NCBI RefSeq assembly: GCF_028830055.1
Contig: NZ_CP101655.1
Span: 4,206,669-4,270,668 of the forward strand
Origin: Pseudomonas serboccidentalis
GTDB taxonomy: Bacteria > Pseudomonadota > Gammaproteobacteria > Pseudomonadales > Pseudomonadaceae
DNA: 64,000 nucleotides
Reading direction: 5' to 3'
The translations under genes and the position numbers were made by a program. A model generated the notes under the pieces. It saw only the letters and a list, made by a program, of their open reading frames with translations. It was not told the origin of the DNA and did not search any database. Shown piece after piece: positions 36,076-46,319 of this stretch. The stretch's first letter is position 1, and each line of letters starts with the position of its first letter.

Positions 36076-36891
36076 TCAGGCAAGTTCAGCGACCTTGGCC
36101 GCCTTGAGCTGCGCCTCCCGCGCCTGCGCATCCGCCAGTCGATACAACTCGATCGTGCCGTCCCAGTGCTCGATCAACGCCGTGCACGACTCCACCCAGT
36201 CGCCGCAATTGAGGTAGTCCACCTCGCCGACCTTGCGAATCTCGGCATGGTGAATGTGCCCGCAGACCACGCCATGCAATTCGCGCTTGACGCACTCGTG
36301 GGCGATGGCTTCTTCGAAGTCGCTGATGAAGCTCACCGCGGTCTTGACCTTGTGCTTGAGGTACGCTGACAACGACCAGTAACCGTAGCCATAGCGGGCC
36401 CGCCAGTGGTTGAGCCAGCGATTGAGGGTCAGGGTGAATTCGTAGGCCGAGTCGCCGAGAAAGGCCAGCCAGCGGTGATAACGGGTGATCACATCGAACT
36501 GATCGCCGTGAATCACCAGCAGGTGCCGGCCATCGGCCGTGACGTGTACTGCTTCGTCGACCAACTGGATGTTGCCGAGGATCAGCTTCGAATAACGGCG
36601 CAAAAATTCGTCATGGTTGCCAGTGACGTAGATCACCTCGGTGCCGCGCTTGCTCATGGTCAGCAGGCGGCGGATCACGTTGGTGTGCGCCTGCGGCCAG
36701 TACATGCCGCCGCGCAGCTTCCAGCCGTCGATGATGTCACCCACCAGGTAGATCTTGTCGGCGTGGTAGCCCTTGAGAAATTGCGACAAGTGCTCGGCCT
36801 GGCAATCCCGCGTGCCCAGGTGCACGTCGGAAATCCACAGGGTACGCACCCGTTGTTTACGGCTGGGTCTGGCGAGCTCGGCGCTGGTCAT
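36076..36891 (-). CDS. LpxH-like UDP-2,3-diacylglucosamine pyrophosphatase family metallophosphatase
   Basis: This is a calcineurin-like phosphoesterase of 271 residues with all metal motifs: WISDVHLGTRD, VGDIIDGWKL, YVTGNHDEFLRR, LVIHGDQFD and VCGHIHHAEI. It resembles the LpxH/LpxH2 group but is longer than typical LpxH (about 240). A role on lipid A precursors or another nucleotide-diphosphate lipid is inferred only. The start ATG 36891 (MTSAELARPSRKQ) has AGAGGG upstream; the longer open frame is not supported. It is divergent from the AraC gene at 37028. Confidence 0.88.
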   Translation of the reverse strand: MTSAELARPSRKQRVRTLWISDVHLGTRDCQAEHLSQFLKGYHADKIYLVGDIIDGWKLRGGMYWPQAHTNVIRRLLTMSKRGTEVIYVTGNHDEFLRRYSKLILGNIQLVDEAVHVTADGRHLLVIHGDQFDVITRYHRWLAFLGDSAYEFTLTLNRWLNHWRARYGYGYWSLSAYLKHKVKTAVSFISDFEEAIAHECVKRELHGVVCGHIHHAEIRKVGEVDYLNCGDWVESCTALIEHWDGTIELYRLADAQAREAQLKAAKVAELA

Positions 36892-37027
36892 GGGCAACCC
36901 TCTGCGATGTTTTCGCAAGAGTGCGCCCGCCGGGTTAATCGACCATGACAGGCATGCGTCAATCGTGTGACAGCGCGCAGACCGGTGGCCCCGGTGTAGA
37001 CTGGCGCTCACTTCGGAGACTTCTGCC

Positions 37028-37792
37028 ATGCGCCCGATCCTGACCCTGCGCCAATACACCCACGACCTGATCGTCCACAGCCACGACCACGCGCAACTGG
37101 TGTTCGGTTTGTCGGGCGCGCTGGATTTCGAAGTCGAGGGCCGTGGCAGTCAGGTGCGCCAGCAGAGTTTCGTGGTCGTCCCGTCCGGCGCCCATCACGC
37201 CTGCGGCAGCCCGCAAGGCAGCCGTTGCCTGGTGCTGGACATCCCCAACGAGCAATGGCTGACGGATTCGCTGGGCGAGCATGCCGAGGCCAGTCGCCAG
37301 TTGCTCGACCGCCCGGCGCGGTTGGCGCTGGACGCCGGACAAAGTCAGCTGGTCAGTTGGCTGGCGAACAGCCCGGTCAGCGATCCGTTGATCGCCCGCC
37401 AGGGCGCGGTGCTGTTGCTGGCCAGCCTGAATCACACCCGCCCCGCTGAACTCAGCGCCCGCCGCCTGCCCTACGCGGCCCTCGATGCGCACATCGAGCA
37501 ATACGCCGCCTATCCGCTGCAAGTGGCCGACCTGGCGCAGATCGCCGGGCTGTCCAGCGCACGTCTGCATGCACGCTTCATGGCCGAATGCGGGCAGACA
37601 CCGATGGACTACATTCGCAGCCGGCGCCTGCACAAGGCGGTCGGCCTGTTGCGCGAGACCGCGTTGCCGATCGGCGAGGTCGCCAGCCGGGTCGGTTACA
37701 GCTCGCAAAGTGCTTTCTGCGCAGCAGTGCTGCGTGAGTTCGGTGCCTCGCCCGGCCGGTTGCGCCGCGATTCCTGCGACAAAAAACGCTAG
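37028..37792 (+). CDS. AraC-family regulator with cupin N-terminus
   Basis: In this 254-residue protein a cupin-like sensor (HSHDHAQLVFGLSGALDFEV, VVPSGAHHACGS) precedes a C-terminal AraC DNA-binding domain (LQVADLAQIAGLSSARLHAR and IGEVASRVGYSSQSAFCAAV). It lies 173 nt upstream of an EamA exporter gene in the same direction with only a repeat between, which suggests it controls that exporter (inference). Confidence 0.9.
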   Translation: MRPILTLRQYTHDLIVHSHDHAQLVFGLSGALDFEVEGRGSQVRQQSFVVVPSGAHHACGSPQGSRCLVLDIPNEQWLTDSLGEHAEASRQLLDRPARLALDAGQSQLVSWLANSPVSDPLIARQGAVLLLASLNHTRPAELSARRLPYAALDAHIEQYAAYPLQVADLAQIAGLSSARLHARFMAECGQTPMDYIRSRRLHKAVGLLRETALPIGEVASRVGYSSQSAFCAAVLREFGASPGRLRRDSCDKKR

Positions 37793-37845
37793 TTCGCCGA
37801 CAGACTTCTGCGCCGCAACACGCTTCAATGTCTCCCATGTTCCCC

Positions 37846-37925
37846 TGTAGGAGCTGCCGCAGGCTGCGATCTTTTGATTTTGACTTTTCAAGATCAAAAG
37901 ATCGCAGCCTGCGGCAGCTCCTACA
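37846..37925. repeat. REPIN-like inverted repeat
   Basis: TGTAGGAGCTGCCGCAGGCT and its exact complement. It is of the 11229 family and fills most of the AraC-EamA gap. Confidence 0.9.
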
Positions 37926-37965
37926 GTGATGGTGTTGTGTATCGACAGACTCAAGAAGGATTGCA

Positions 37966-38859
37966 ATGACTCCGCGTACCGCCCTCGGCGCCCTGCATAT
38001 CGGCGCTCTGATGTTCGGCCTGACCGGTGTGTTCGGCAAACTCGCTGCCGCCTCGCCGGCGGTCATCGTCTTCGGCCGCGCCGCGTTCGCCGTGCTCGCC
38101 CTGGCCTTTTTCGCCCGCTTCGCCAGCCAGAACGGCTGGCAGAAACTGCAGGCGGTCGATTGGCGGCGCCTGGCGCTCAGCGGCGTATTGCTGGCCGGGC
38201 ACTGGGTGAGTTTTTTCATCGCGGTGAAGGTGGCCGGGGTGGCGATCGCGACGCTGGGCTTTACCAGTTTCCCGGCCTTCACGGTGATTCTCGAAGGGTT
38301 GATCTTCCGCGAACGCATCCGCACCAATGAAATCGTGCTGGTGGTGCTGGTCAGCGTCGGCCTGGTGCTGGTCACCCCGGCGTTCGACCTCGCCAGCGGC
38401 GCCACCACCGGGCTGCTCTGGGCGGTGCTGTCGGGCCTGCTGTTCGCCCTGCTCTCGCTGACCAACCGCGCCAGCTCCGGGCGCATCCCGGCGGTGCAGG
38501 CGGCGCTGTGTCAGAACGTGGTAGTGACGCTGTGTCTGCTGCCGGTCGCCGCCCCGCAACTGAGCGAAGTACGGGCCCTGGACTGGTTGTGGATCGGTCT
38601 GCTCGGGGTGTTCTGCACCGGCGTCGCGCACAGCCTGTTCGTCGCCAGCCTGGCGGTGATCAAGGCACGTACCGCCGCCGTGGTGTTCGCCATGGAACCG
38701 GTCTACGGCATCACCATCGCCTGGCTGCTGTTCGACGAAAACCCGACCGTGCGCATGCTGATCGGCGGCGCACTGATCATCGTCGCCATCGTGGTCTCGG
38801 CGCGGATGTCAGGCAGTGCCGACAAGAAAACCGTCGCTGCCGAAGCCGCGTCTCACTGA
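37966..38859 (+). CDS. EamA/DMT-family exporter
   Basis: This is a ten-helix drug/metabolite transporter of 297 residues made of two EamA repeats: ALHIGALMFGLTGVFGKLAA with FTSFPAFTVILEGLIFRERI, and ATTGLLWAVLSGLLFALLSL with AMEPVYGITIAWLLFDE. Members export amino acids and other metabolites; the substrate is not evident. The stop overlaps the convergent Rdx gene by 7 nt. Confidence 0.9.
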   Translation: MTPRTALGALHIGALMFGLTGVFGKLAAASPAVIVFGRAAFAVLALAFFARFASQNGWQKLQAVDWRRLALSGVLLAGHWVSFFIAVKVAGVAIATLGFTSFPAFTVILEGLIFRERIRTNEIVLVVLVSVGLVLVTPAFDLASGATTGLLWAVLSGLLFALLSLTNRASSGRIPAVQAALCQNVVVTLCLLPVAAPQLSEVRALDWLWIGLLGVFCTGVAHSLFVASLAVIKARTAAVVFAMEPVYGITIAWLLFDENPTVRMLIGGALIIVAIVVSARMSGSADKKTVAAEAASH

Positions 38860-39146
38860 GTACGGTCGTTGTGGCCGAGGTCGCGGTCAGGGTCGATCTG
38901 ATCGCGCACCCGCTGCTTGAGCACCTTGGCCTCGGGAAAACCACCGTCCGCCTTGCGCTCCCAGATCTGCACGTCGTCGCAGCTGATGTGGAACACCCCG
39001 CCGGTGCCGGGCACCAGCGAGACCTTGCCGAGGTCATCGCCGAAGGTGCTGAGCAGCTCCTGCGCCAGCCACGCGGCGCGCAACAGCCACTGGCATTGGG
39101 TGCAATAGGTGATGACGATTTCCGCTTTGGCGACGGTCATGTTCAC
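38853..39146 (-). CDS. SelT/SelW/SelH (Rdx) family thioredoxin-like protein
   Basis: The 97-residue protein has the redox motif YCTQCQWLLRAAWLAQELL, with CxxC in place of the CxxU of the selenoprotein members, and the family strand GVFHISCDDVQIWERKADGG. The partner and substrate are unknown. The start is either GTG 39146 (AGGAG 5 nt upstream) or ATG 39140; the first is kept for its spacing. Confidence 0.88.
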   Translation of the reverse strand: MNMTVAKAEIVITYCTQCQWLLRAAWLAQELLSTFGDDLGKVSLVPGTGGVFHISCDDVQIWERKADGGFPEAKVLKQRVRDQIDPDRDLGHNDRTQ

Positions 39147-39211
39147 TGAAACTCCTGAGACAGAGGGCGCCGCTATAATAGCCGGCTTTATCGCTTGCCC
39201 CGAGACTCACC

Positions 39212-41413
39212 ATGCGCCGTTTGCTGTTCTGCCTGCTGCTTGGCTTCCTGCCGTTTTTTGTTGATGTCAGCGTTCATGCTGCCGAAGCGCCACGCCCGAA
39301 AGTCGGTCTGGTGCTGTCCGGCGGTGCCGCCCGTGGCCTGGCGCACATCGGCGTGCTCAAGGCACTCGAGGAACAAGGCATCAAGATCGATGCGATCGCC
39401 GGCACCAGCATGGGCGCGGTAGTCGGTGGCCTGTATGCCTCGGGCTACAAGATCGATGAACTGGAAAAACTTGCGCTGAATATCGACTGGCAGCAGGCGC
39501 TGTCCGATTCCCCGCCACGGGAAGACGTGCCGTTTCGACGCAAGCAGGACGACCGCGATTTTCTGGTGAAACAGCAACTGAGTTTTCGCGATGACGGCAG
39601 CCTCGGCCTGCCGCTGGGGGTGATTCAGGGCCAGAACCTGGCGCTGATGCTGGAAAGCCTGCTGGCGCACACCAGTGATACCCGGGACTTCGACAAACTG
39701 CCGATCCCGTTCCGCGCCGTCGCCACCGACATCGCCAATGGCGAAAAAGTGGTGTTCCGCAAAGGCCACCTGCCCCAGGTGATCCGCGCCAGCATGTCGA
39801 TCCCGGCGGTGTTCGCCCCGGTCGAGCTGGACGGACGACTGCTGGTGGACGGCGGCATGACCGACAACATCCCCCTCGACGTCGCGCGGGAAATGGGCGT
39901 CGATGTGGCGATCGTCGTTGACATCGGCACCCCGCTGCGCAACCGCAAGCAACTGACCACCGTGGTCGACGTGCTGAACCAGTCGATCACCTTGATGACC
40001 CGGCGCAACTCCGAAGAGCAACTGGCCGCCCTCAAGCCCTCCGATGTGCTGATCCAGCCGGCGCTGGCGGCGTTCGGCGTCACCGATTTCGGCAAGGCCC
40101 AGGAGATGATCGACGCCGGTTACCGCGCCACACGGATTCTCGACGCCCGACTCGCACAGCTCAAGCCCCGGCAATCCCAGGACGCCGAACTCAATGCCGC
40201 CCGCGCGCCGGGGCAGCGCACCCCGATCATCACTGCGATCAAGGTCGAGAACGACTCGAAAGTCGGTGACGAGGTGATCCGCTATTACATCCGCCAGCCC
40301 ATCGGTGAACCGCTGGACCTCGGCCGGCTGCACTCGGACATGGGCACGCTGTACGGTCTGGACTACTTCGAACAGGTGCAGTACCGCGTGGTGCACAAGG
40401 GCCAGGATCACACGTTGGTGATCAGCGCCCGGGGCAAACGCAGCGGCACCGATTACCTGCGCGTCGGCCTGAACCTGTCGGACGACATGCGCGGCGACAG
40501 CGCTTTCAACCTTGGCGCCAGCTATCGCATCAATGGCATCAACCGCCTCGGCGCCGAATGGCTGACCCGGGCGCAAATCGGCGACAAGCAGGAGCTCTAC
40601 ACCGAGTTCTATCAGCCGCTGGACGTCGGCTCACGCTACTTCGTCGCCCCGTATGCCGCCTTTGAGGCGCAGAACGTCGACGCCGTGCTCGACAACGACC
40701 CGATCGCCCAATACCGCGTCGAACGCTACGGTTTCGGCCTCAACGTTGGCCGGCAGATCGGCAATAACGGCGAAATCCGCTTCGGGGTCGGCGAGGCCTG
40801 GGGCAAGGCGGATGTGCGGATCGGCGATCAGGACCTGCCGAGCGAAAACTTCACCGAAGGGTTCTATTCGTTGAAGTACTCGTTCGACTCGCTGGACAAC
40901 GTCTACTTCCCCCACGAAGGCAAGGACGTCAGCCTGACCCTGATGCAATTCGAACCGGGCCTGGGCTCGGACACGCGCTACCGACAGTGGGAGTTCAAAC
41001 TCGACAAAGCCATGAGCCATGGCCCCGACACGCTGATTCTCGGCGGGCGCTACGGCCGTACCCTGGACGACGCCAATGTGGTGACATCAAGCTTCCTGCT
41101 GGGCGGTGCGCGGCAGTTGTCGGGGTTCCGCGAGGATTCGATCTCCGGGCAGAACGTCAGCCTGATGCGCGCGGTGTATTACCGCCGGTTGACGCCACGT
41201 TCGTACCTGCCGCTGGACTTCCCGCTATACGCCGGCGCCTCACTGGAACGTGGCCGGGCGTGGAACAACGATAATGAATTCGACAGTGGCTACATCAATG
41301 CCGCCAGCGTGTTCATCGGTTTCGATACGCCGTTGGGGCCGTTGAATTTCACGTATGGCTTGAATGATGCGAATGAGCAGGCGGTTTATCTGAATCTGGG
41401 GCAGACGTTCTAG
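39212..41413 (+). CDS. plpD: PlpD-type patatin-like type Vd autotransporter
   Basis: Signal peptide 1-23, then a patatin phospholipase domain with oxyanion loop SGGAARG, nucleophile S66 in AGTSMGAVVGG and catalytic D213 in LVDGGMTDNI. A POTRA-like linker (about 335-430, ITAIKVENDSKVGDEVIRYY) leads to an outer-membrane beta-barrel ending in the signature terminal Phe (YLNLGQTF). At 733 residues it matches P. aeruginosa PlpD, a secreted class A1 phospholipase. Transcribed alone. Confidence 0.93.
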   Translation: MRRLLFCLLLGFLPFFVDVSVHAAEAPRPKVGLVLSGGAARGLAHIGVLKALEEQGIKIDAIAGTSMGAVVGGLYASGYKIDELEKLALNIDWQQALSDSPPREDVPFRRKQDDRDFLVKQQLSFRDDGSLGLPLGVIQGQNLALMLESLLAHTSDTRDFDKLPIPFRAVATDIANGEKVVFRKGHLPQVIRASMSIPAVFAPVELDGRLLVDGGMTDNIPLDVAREMGVDVAIVVDIGTPLRNRKQLTTVVDVLNQSITLMTRRNSEEQLAALKPSDVLIQPALAAFGVTDFGKAQEMIDAGYRATRILDARLAQLKPRQSQDAELNAARAPGQRTPIITAIKVENDSKVGDEVIRYYIRQPIGEPLDLGRLHSDMGTLYGLDYFEQVQYRVVHKGQDHTLVISARGKRSGTDYLRVGLNLSDDMRGDSAFNLGASYRINGINRLGAEWLTRAQIGDKQELYTEFYQPLDVGSRYFVAPYAAFEAQNVDAVLDNDPIAQYRVERYGFGLNVGRQIGNNGEIRFGVGEAWGKADVRIGDQDLPSENFTEGFYSLKYSFDSLDNVYFPHEGKDVSLTLMQFEPGLGSDTRYRQWEFKLDKAMSHGPDTLILGGRYGRTLDDANVVTSSFLLGGARQLSGFREDSISGQNVSLMRAVYYRRLTPRSYLPLDFPLYAGASLERGRAWNNDNEFDSGYINAASVFIGFDTPLGPLNFTYGLNDANEQAVYLNLGQTF

Positions 41414-41445
41414 GCACTGTCCTGATTTGATGTCGCCTGACAATC

Positions 41446-41473
41446 CGCCTTCGCGAGCTTGCTCGCGAAGGCG
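41446..41473. repeat. Short hairpin GCGAGC/GCTCGC after plpD
   Basis: CGCCTTCGCGAGC (41446-41458) is complementary to GCTCGCGAAGGCG (41461-41473). This is a compact REP-like hairpin in the convergent gap between plpD and the FimV-like gene, and may also act as a terminator for either. Confidence 0.7.
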
Positions 41474-41509
41474 TCAGAACAGGCACCGCATCAGCCAATG
41501 ACACTCAGA

Positions 41510-43294
41510 TCAACGAATACCCGCCAGCAAGGTTCTGACGGTTTGTTTAAGGGGTTCATCCCCTTCCCTGAGCAACTCATTGAGCAACGCGATCGCGCTG
41601 TCGATGTCGCCGTCATCGATGCAGGTCTGCGCCTGTTCGAGTTTCCCCGACCCGGTTACAGGTTCCGGCTCTTGCAATACCAGCGGCTCCAGCGCCAGTG
41701 ATGGCGGCGGACCGCCGAACTGATTGAGAAAGTCATCGTCCAGCGGCTGTGCGTCCGGCTCAGGGACCCATTCCAGTTCCGCCTCGTCGTTCTCTGCGGT
41801 TTCGGGCAACTCGAAGTCTGCCGGCATCACCTCAAGGCCCGAACCCGACGCGGCGGCGTCTGCTGAGGACTTGTCCGCTGCCGCACGGCTATCCTCCAGA
41901 TCCCAACTGGAGTCCATCGACAACTCGCCCAGGTTCAATTCGAAATCATCTTCAGACGTGGGTTGCGCAGCAGCGACCGGTGCCGCAGCGATGACAGGCA
42001 ACACCGGCGTCAGCGGTGCAACACTGTTGAGCTTTGGATGACGCGCACGGATCGCCTCCAATTGCTGCGGATCAACCCCTGCCCCGCGCAACTGGCTTTC
42101 CTGTTGCTCATACGCCGCGCTGTCGCCCTGGCGACCCAGCACCTCAAGTAACTGCAGGCCCAGATCGTTGCGTTCCGGCTCCTTGTCCAGCGCATTGCGT
42201 AACAGCCCGACGGCCTCGTTCAGGCGTCCGTAGGCCAGGTAGATCCCCACCGCCTCCAGCACATCGCCCGCCGCTGGTTCTTCACGCTGCTCGGAGGCAG
42301 CGCTGATGCTGGTCGAGGGTGCGGTGGGGGTGTCATCAAAGTCCGGTTGAGGGCCTGTCGGGACAAAACCCACTGGCGCAGCATCCCGGGCCAGTTGCCG
42401 TCGACGGCGCAGGAACAGCCCGCCGCCCAACAGTCCCAACAACAGCAGCAAGCCACCCAGCAGCGGCCAATTGAGGCCATCGTCTTCGGCTTGCGGCGCT
42501 GCGGTTGATGCAGGCGCTGGTGCCGCCGGCGTGATGACAGGCGCCGCTGGCTTTTGCAGCTCGGTCAAACGCGTTTGCAGATCGCTGACCTGCTTTTTGC
42601 CATCAGCCATCTGGACATCCTGCGCCTGCAGTTTCGCGTTCAGCTCATCGACGGTCTTTTGCAGTTGCTGGTTCTGCAGCACGCTGGCCGCCAATTGCTC
42701 GGCCAGTGCCGCGTTGGCCGCGTTGGCCGCTGCAGGCGCGGGTGGCACTGGCGCTGAAGGTGCGGCGTCACGTTTGCCCTGGGCAGCCGCAGGCGCCGTC
42801 GTGGCGGGTTCGACGGAGGGGAATTCAGAGGATTGCCCGCGCGGCTCGGGCTCATCCGTGGCCGGCACGATGTTCGGCGAACCGGGTGGATCGATCAGCA
42901 CCGTGTACTCGCGCAGCAAGCGGCCATTGGGCTGGTTGAGCTGCAGCAGAAAATTCAGAAACGGTTCTTTGACCGGTTTACGCGAGGTCACCCGGATCAT
43001 CTGGCGATTGCCCTGCAGGATCGGGGTGAACCGCAGGTCGTTGAGGAAGAACACCCGCTCGACCCCGGCCCGGCCGAACTCATCCGCCGTGGCCAGGCTC
43101 ACCGAGAGGTCACTGGCGCTGAGGCCTGCGGCATCGACCAATGCGATGTCGGCCTTGAGCGGCTGATTGAGGCCCGAGTGAACCGTGATGTCCCCCAGGC
43201 CCAGGGCCATCGACCAGGTCGAATAGCTGAATACGCCAGCGACCAGCAGCCATTTGGCGCCACCGCGCAGTACTACGTGCCGACTTGCGAGCAT
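41510..43294 (-). CDS. FimV-like protein
   Basis: The signal peptide (LLVAGVFSYSTWSMA) is followed by the FimV N-terminal domain (ALGLGDITVHSGLNQPLKAD), a Pro/Ala-rich region with a short coiled coil (about 190-245), one membrane helix (LNWPLLGGLLLLLGLLGG), a basic stop-transfer and an acidic cytosolic part with TPR-like repeats (AVGLLRNALDKEPERNDLGL). It ends in the FimV C-terminal motif (CIDDGDIDSAIALLNELLRE). At 594 residues it is shorter than canonical FimV and is probably a paralogue. ATG 43294 is preferred to 43300 by its AAGGG spacing. Confidence 0.85.
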   Translation of the reverse strand: MLASRHVVLRGGAKWLLVAGVFSYSTWSMALGLGDITVHSGLNQPLKADIALVDAAGLSASDLSVSLATADEFGRAGVERVFFLNDLRFTPILQGNRQMIRVTSRKPVKEPFLNFLLQLNQPNGRLLREYTVLIDPPGSPNIVPATDEPEPRGQSSEFPSVEPATTAPAAAQGKRDAAPSAPVPPAPAAANAANAALAEQLAASVLQNQQLQKTVDELNAKLQAQDVQMADGKKQVSDLQTRLTELQKPAAPVITPAAPAPASTAAPQAEDDGLNWPLLGGLLLLLGLLGGGLFLRRRRQLARDAAPVGFVPTGPQPDFDDTPTAPSTSISAASEQREEPAAGDVLEAVGIYLAYGRLNEAVGLLRNALDKEPERNDLGLQLLEVLGRQGDSAAYEQQESQLRGAGVDPQQLEAIRARHPKLNSVAPLTPVLPVIAAAPVAAAQPTSEDDFELNLGELSMDSSWDLEDSRAAADKSSADAAASGSGLEVMPADFELPETAENDEAELEWVPEPDAQPLDDDFLNQFGGPPPSLALEPLVLQEPEPVTGSGKLEQAQTCIDDGDIDSAIALLNELLREGDEPLKQTVRTLLAGIR

Positions 43295-43421
43295 GAGCAT
43301 CCCTTAAATAAGCAAAACCGGTTTCTATGCGTTCGCACATCCGGTACGAACACGATATTGCCCAGTAGTTCTTATAGTCTGCTCAGCGCGATCCCTCAAA
43401 AAACCGCTGCACGGTTATGCC

Positions 43422-43856
43422 TCAAGATTTTTCCAGGTTGGCCAGAATGTGCCCGTGAACGCGCATGCACACCTTCATATCCGCCTCGTCGATACCGACG
43501 AACAGCTCGCTGCGCAGTTGCGTGGCAATGGTTTCGATTTGTTCGATCAGCGGCAGCGCCGGGGCGCAGAGAACGATTTTTTTCGCCCGGCGGTCTTCCA
43601 TCACGGACTGGCGTTGCACCAGGCCCTGGCTTTCCAGGCTATCGAGCAGACGCGCGAGGGTCGGGCCTTCGACGCCGACGCTTTGCGCCAGCTCGCGTTG
43701 AGTCGGCGCGTCTTCGAAACGCGCCAGATGCAGCAGCACCAGCCAGCGTGCCTGGGACAGACCCAGGCCAGCCAGCCGGCGATCCAGTTCGGCACGCCAG
43801 CCACGGGACATCTGGGCCAGTTGCATGCCAAAGCGGTGTTGATCGGTTAACGGCAT
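43422..43856 (-). CDS. MarR/SlyA-family regulator
   Basis: The 144-residue winged-helix protein carries LAGLGLSQARWLVLLHLARF, TQRELAQSVGVEGPTLARLL and QRQSVMEDRRAKKIVLCAPA, the recognition helix and wing of the SlyA group. A 13-bp dyad lies 35 nt upstream of its start and is a likely autoregulatory operator. It lies 132 nt after recQ on the same strand. Targets are unknown. Confidence 0.9.
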   Translation of the reverse strand: MPLTDQHRFGMQLAQMSRGWRAELDRRLAGLGLSQARWLVLLHLARFEDAPTQRELAQSVGVEGPTLARLLDSLESQGLVQRQSVMEDRRAKKIVLCAPALPLIEQIETIATQLRSELFVGIDEADMKVCMRVHGHILANLEKS

Positions 43857-43891
43857 AAAACACTCATGAGTAGACTGACAAATAGAGAAAA

Positions 43892-43904
43892 ACTAATTAT
43901 TAGT
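43892..43904. promoter_or_regulatory. Probable MarR-type operator
   Basis: ACTAATTATTAGT is a perfect dyad around one central base, in an A+T-rich stretch 35-48 nt before the regulator's start codon. MarR/SlyA proteins bind such short A+T-rich palindromes in their own promoters. Binding is inferred. Confidence 0.5.
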
Positions 43905-43989
43905 CAGCTAAGCATGACATTTGGCTATAGGCAAGAGCCGACCGGTACTGAATCGTTACAACTGCCTGACGGTTGGCGCAAACGCCGTC

Positions 43990-46119
43990 TTACATTTCGA
44001 ATTCAGATTGCAGCGCAGCCCTTACGCAATAAAGCACGCCTTCCGGAACGCGACCGGCGAACAGCTCGGCCACTTCGGCGACCGACGGCAACTCGCCCTC
44101 GCCGTCGAGGAACGCGTCCTGCACTTCCCCCATCAGCTCTTCCGGCAAATCCAGCGCCTGTTCCAGCGACAACTGCTGCTTGCCGATAGCCTCGGCGAGC
44201 ATGCTGTAGACATTCTTTTCCGAGCACTGCAACTGCCCCGCGATCTGCATCGGGGTCATGCCGGCGCGGGCCAGGGTAATCAGCTCGTGACGCACGTCGG
44301 CCACCACTTTCGGCGCCTCGGCCTCGCCGCCGAGCACCTCGAGGAAGGCCTCGCCGTAACGCTCCAGCTTGCGCGCACCGACCCCGCTGACCCGGGCCAT
44401 GTCGGCCAGCGAGGTCGGCTGGCTGCGGAGCATTTCCAGCAGCGTCGAGTCGGGGAAGATGACGTACGGCGGCACGCCATGTTCTTCGGCCAGTTTGCGC
44501 CGCAGGGCGCGCAGGGCCTCCCACTGTTCGCGTTCCTCGCCGCGCACCAACTGGCTGGCCGGGCTCTTGCTGGCGGTTTTGGCGGTGACTTGTGGCTTGA
44601 GGTCGCGGCGTAATTCCAGGGTCACTTCGCCCTTGAGCAATGGCCGGCAGGTATCGCTGAGACGCAGACCGCCATAGCCTTCGTGGTCGACATCAGCCAG
44701 GCCGCGAGCCACCAACTGGCGGAACAGCGAGCGCCATTCGCTCTCGCTCAGCGCCTTGCCGACGCCGTACACCGACAGGTGCTGATGGCCGAAGCTGCGG
44801 ACCTTTTCGTTGTCCTTGCCCAGCAGCACGTCGACCAGATGACCGACACCATAACGCTGGCCGGTGCGATAGATCGCCGACAGCGCCTGACGCGCAGGCT
44901 CGGTGGCATCCCAGGTCTGTACGCCGTCAACGCAGTTGTCGCAGTGGCCGCACGGCTCGGGCATGTCTTCGTCGAAGTACGCGAGCAGGGTCTGACGGCG
45001 GCAGCGGGTCTCTTCACAGAGCGAGAGCATGGCGTCGAGCTTGTGCTGTTCCAGACGCTTGTGGCGCTCGTCGCCTTCGGAGTTCTGCAGCATCTGCTTG
45101 AGCATCACCACGTCTTGCAGACCGTAGGCCATCCACGCATCCGCCGGCAGGCCGTCACGGCCGCCACGACCGGTTTCCTGGTAATAGGCCTCAAGGGATT
45201 TCGGCAGATCGAGGTGCGCGACGAACCGCACGTTGGGCTTGTCGATGCCCATGCCGAACGCCACGGTGGCCACCATGATCAGGCCTTCCTCGTTGAGAAA
45301 GCGCTTCTGGTGATAGGCGCGCAGGTCGTTAGGCAGACCGGCGTGATACGGCAGCGCCGGGAAGCCTTGCTCGCTGAGGAATGCGGCGACTTCTTCAACC
45401 TTCTTGCGCGACAGGCAATAGACGATGCCGGCATCGCTGCGCCGCTCGGCGAGGAACGCCAGCAACTGCTTGCGCGGCTGTTCCTTGGGCACGATGCGGT
45501 AGAAGATGTTCGGCCGGTCGAAGCTCGACAGGAAGCGCTCGGCGTTCTGCAGGTGCAGGCGGGTGACGATTTCTTCGCGGGTGCGCTTGTCGGCGGTGGC
45601 GGTCAGAGCAATGCGCGGCACGTCGGGGAACATTTCCGCCAACTGGCCCAGTTGCAGGTATTCCGGACGGAAATCGTGGCCCCATTGCGACACGCAATGC
45701 GCCTCGTCGATGGCGAACAGGGCGATGTTCAGCCCCTGCAGGAACGACAGCATGCGCGGCTGCACCAGACGCTCGGGCGCCAGATAGAGCATCTTCACTT
45801 CGCCACGCTTGATTCGCGCGGCGAGGTCGCGCTGTTGTTCGGCGCTCAAGGTAGAGTTCAGCGCAGCGGCGGCCACGCCCAGCTCTTCGAGGGTGGCGAC
45901 CTGATCGTCCATCAAGGCGATCAACGGCGACACCACCACCGCCAGGCCCTCGCGCAATAGCGCCGGCACCTGGAAGCACAGGGATTTGCCGCCACCGGTA
46001 GGCATCAGCACCAGCGCATCACCGCCGCTGGCCACGCGCTCAATGATTGCACCCTGACGGCCACGGAAACTGTCGTAGCCGAAGATGTCCTTGAGGACGC
46101 GTTGAGCCTGTTCGAGCAT
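43990..46119 (-). CDS. recQ: ATP-dependent DNA helicase RecQ
   Basis: RecQ is a 3'-5' helicase acting in recombination and fork repair. Walker A is [14 protein letters not shown] (39-52), and Walker B is the DEAH box in [20 protein letters not shown] (about 136-155). The Zn-binding Cys set is [20 protein letters not shown] with CDNC. Winged-helix and HRDC domains follow ([20 protein letters not shown]), and an extra C-terminal region makes 709 residues, typical for Pseudomonas. No other gene lies within the interval up to 46533. Confidence 0.97.
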   Translation of the reverse strand: MLEQAQRVLKDIFGYDSFRGRQGAIIERVASGGDALVLMPTGGGKSLCFQVPALLREGLAVVVSPLIALMDDQVATLEELGVAAAALNSTLSAEQQRDLAARIKRGEVKMLYLAPERLVQPRMLSFLQGLNIALFAIDEAHCVSQWGHDFRPEYLQLGQLAEMFPDVPRIALTATADKRTREEIVTRLHLQNAERFLSSFDRPNIFYRIVPKEQPRKQLLAFLAERRSDAGIVYCLSRKKVEEVAAFLSEQGFPALPYHAGLPNDLRAYHQKRFLNEEGLIMVATVAFGMGIDKPNVRFVAHLDLPKSLEAYYQETGRGGRDGLPADAWMAYGLQDVVMLKQMLQNSEGDERHKRLEQHKLDAMLSLCEETRCRRQTLLAYFDEDMPEPCGHCDNCVDGVQTWDATEPARQALSAIYRTGQRYGVGHLVDVLLGKDNEKVRSFGHQHLSVYGVGKALSESEWRSLFRQLVARGLADVDHEGYGGLRLSDTCRPLLKGEVTLELRRDLKPQVTAKTASKSPASQLVRGEEREQWEALRALRRKLAEEHGVPPYVIFPDSTLLEMLRSQPTSLADMARVSGVGARKLERYGEAFLEVLGGEAEAPKVVADVRHELITLARAGMTPMQIAGQLQCSEKNVYSMLAEAIGKQQLSLEQALDLPEELMGEVQDAFLDGEGELPSVAEVAELFAGRVPEGVLYCVRAALQSEFEM

Positions 46120-46319
46120 AAAAACTCCAAAAATCTACCGAAACATCCCTGCACAGGCTGGTTCAGGACAGCCACAGCTGCTTAAACAAAACGTAAGAGC
46201 GCATTGCCAGACCACCGCAATACGAGCAGGGAGCGCAAAACGCGGCAGTATACCCGAGCCCTTCCCGGCAGGGGGTGCCGCTGAGAAGACTCAATCCGCC
46301 ACACGGTCTCGCTTTCCCC

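Noticed and set aside
44683..45960. 425-codon plus-strand frame
   Set aside because: It is antisense to recQ, whose helicase motifs are all intact.
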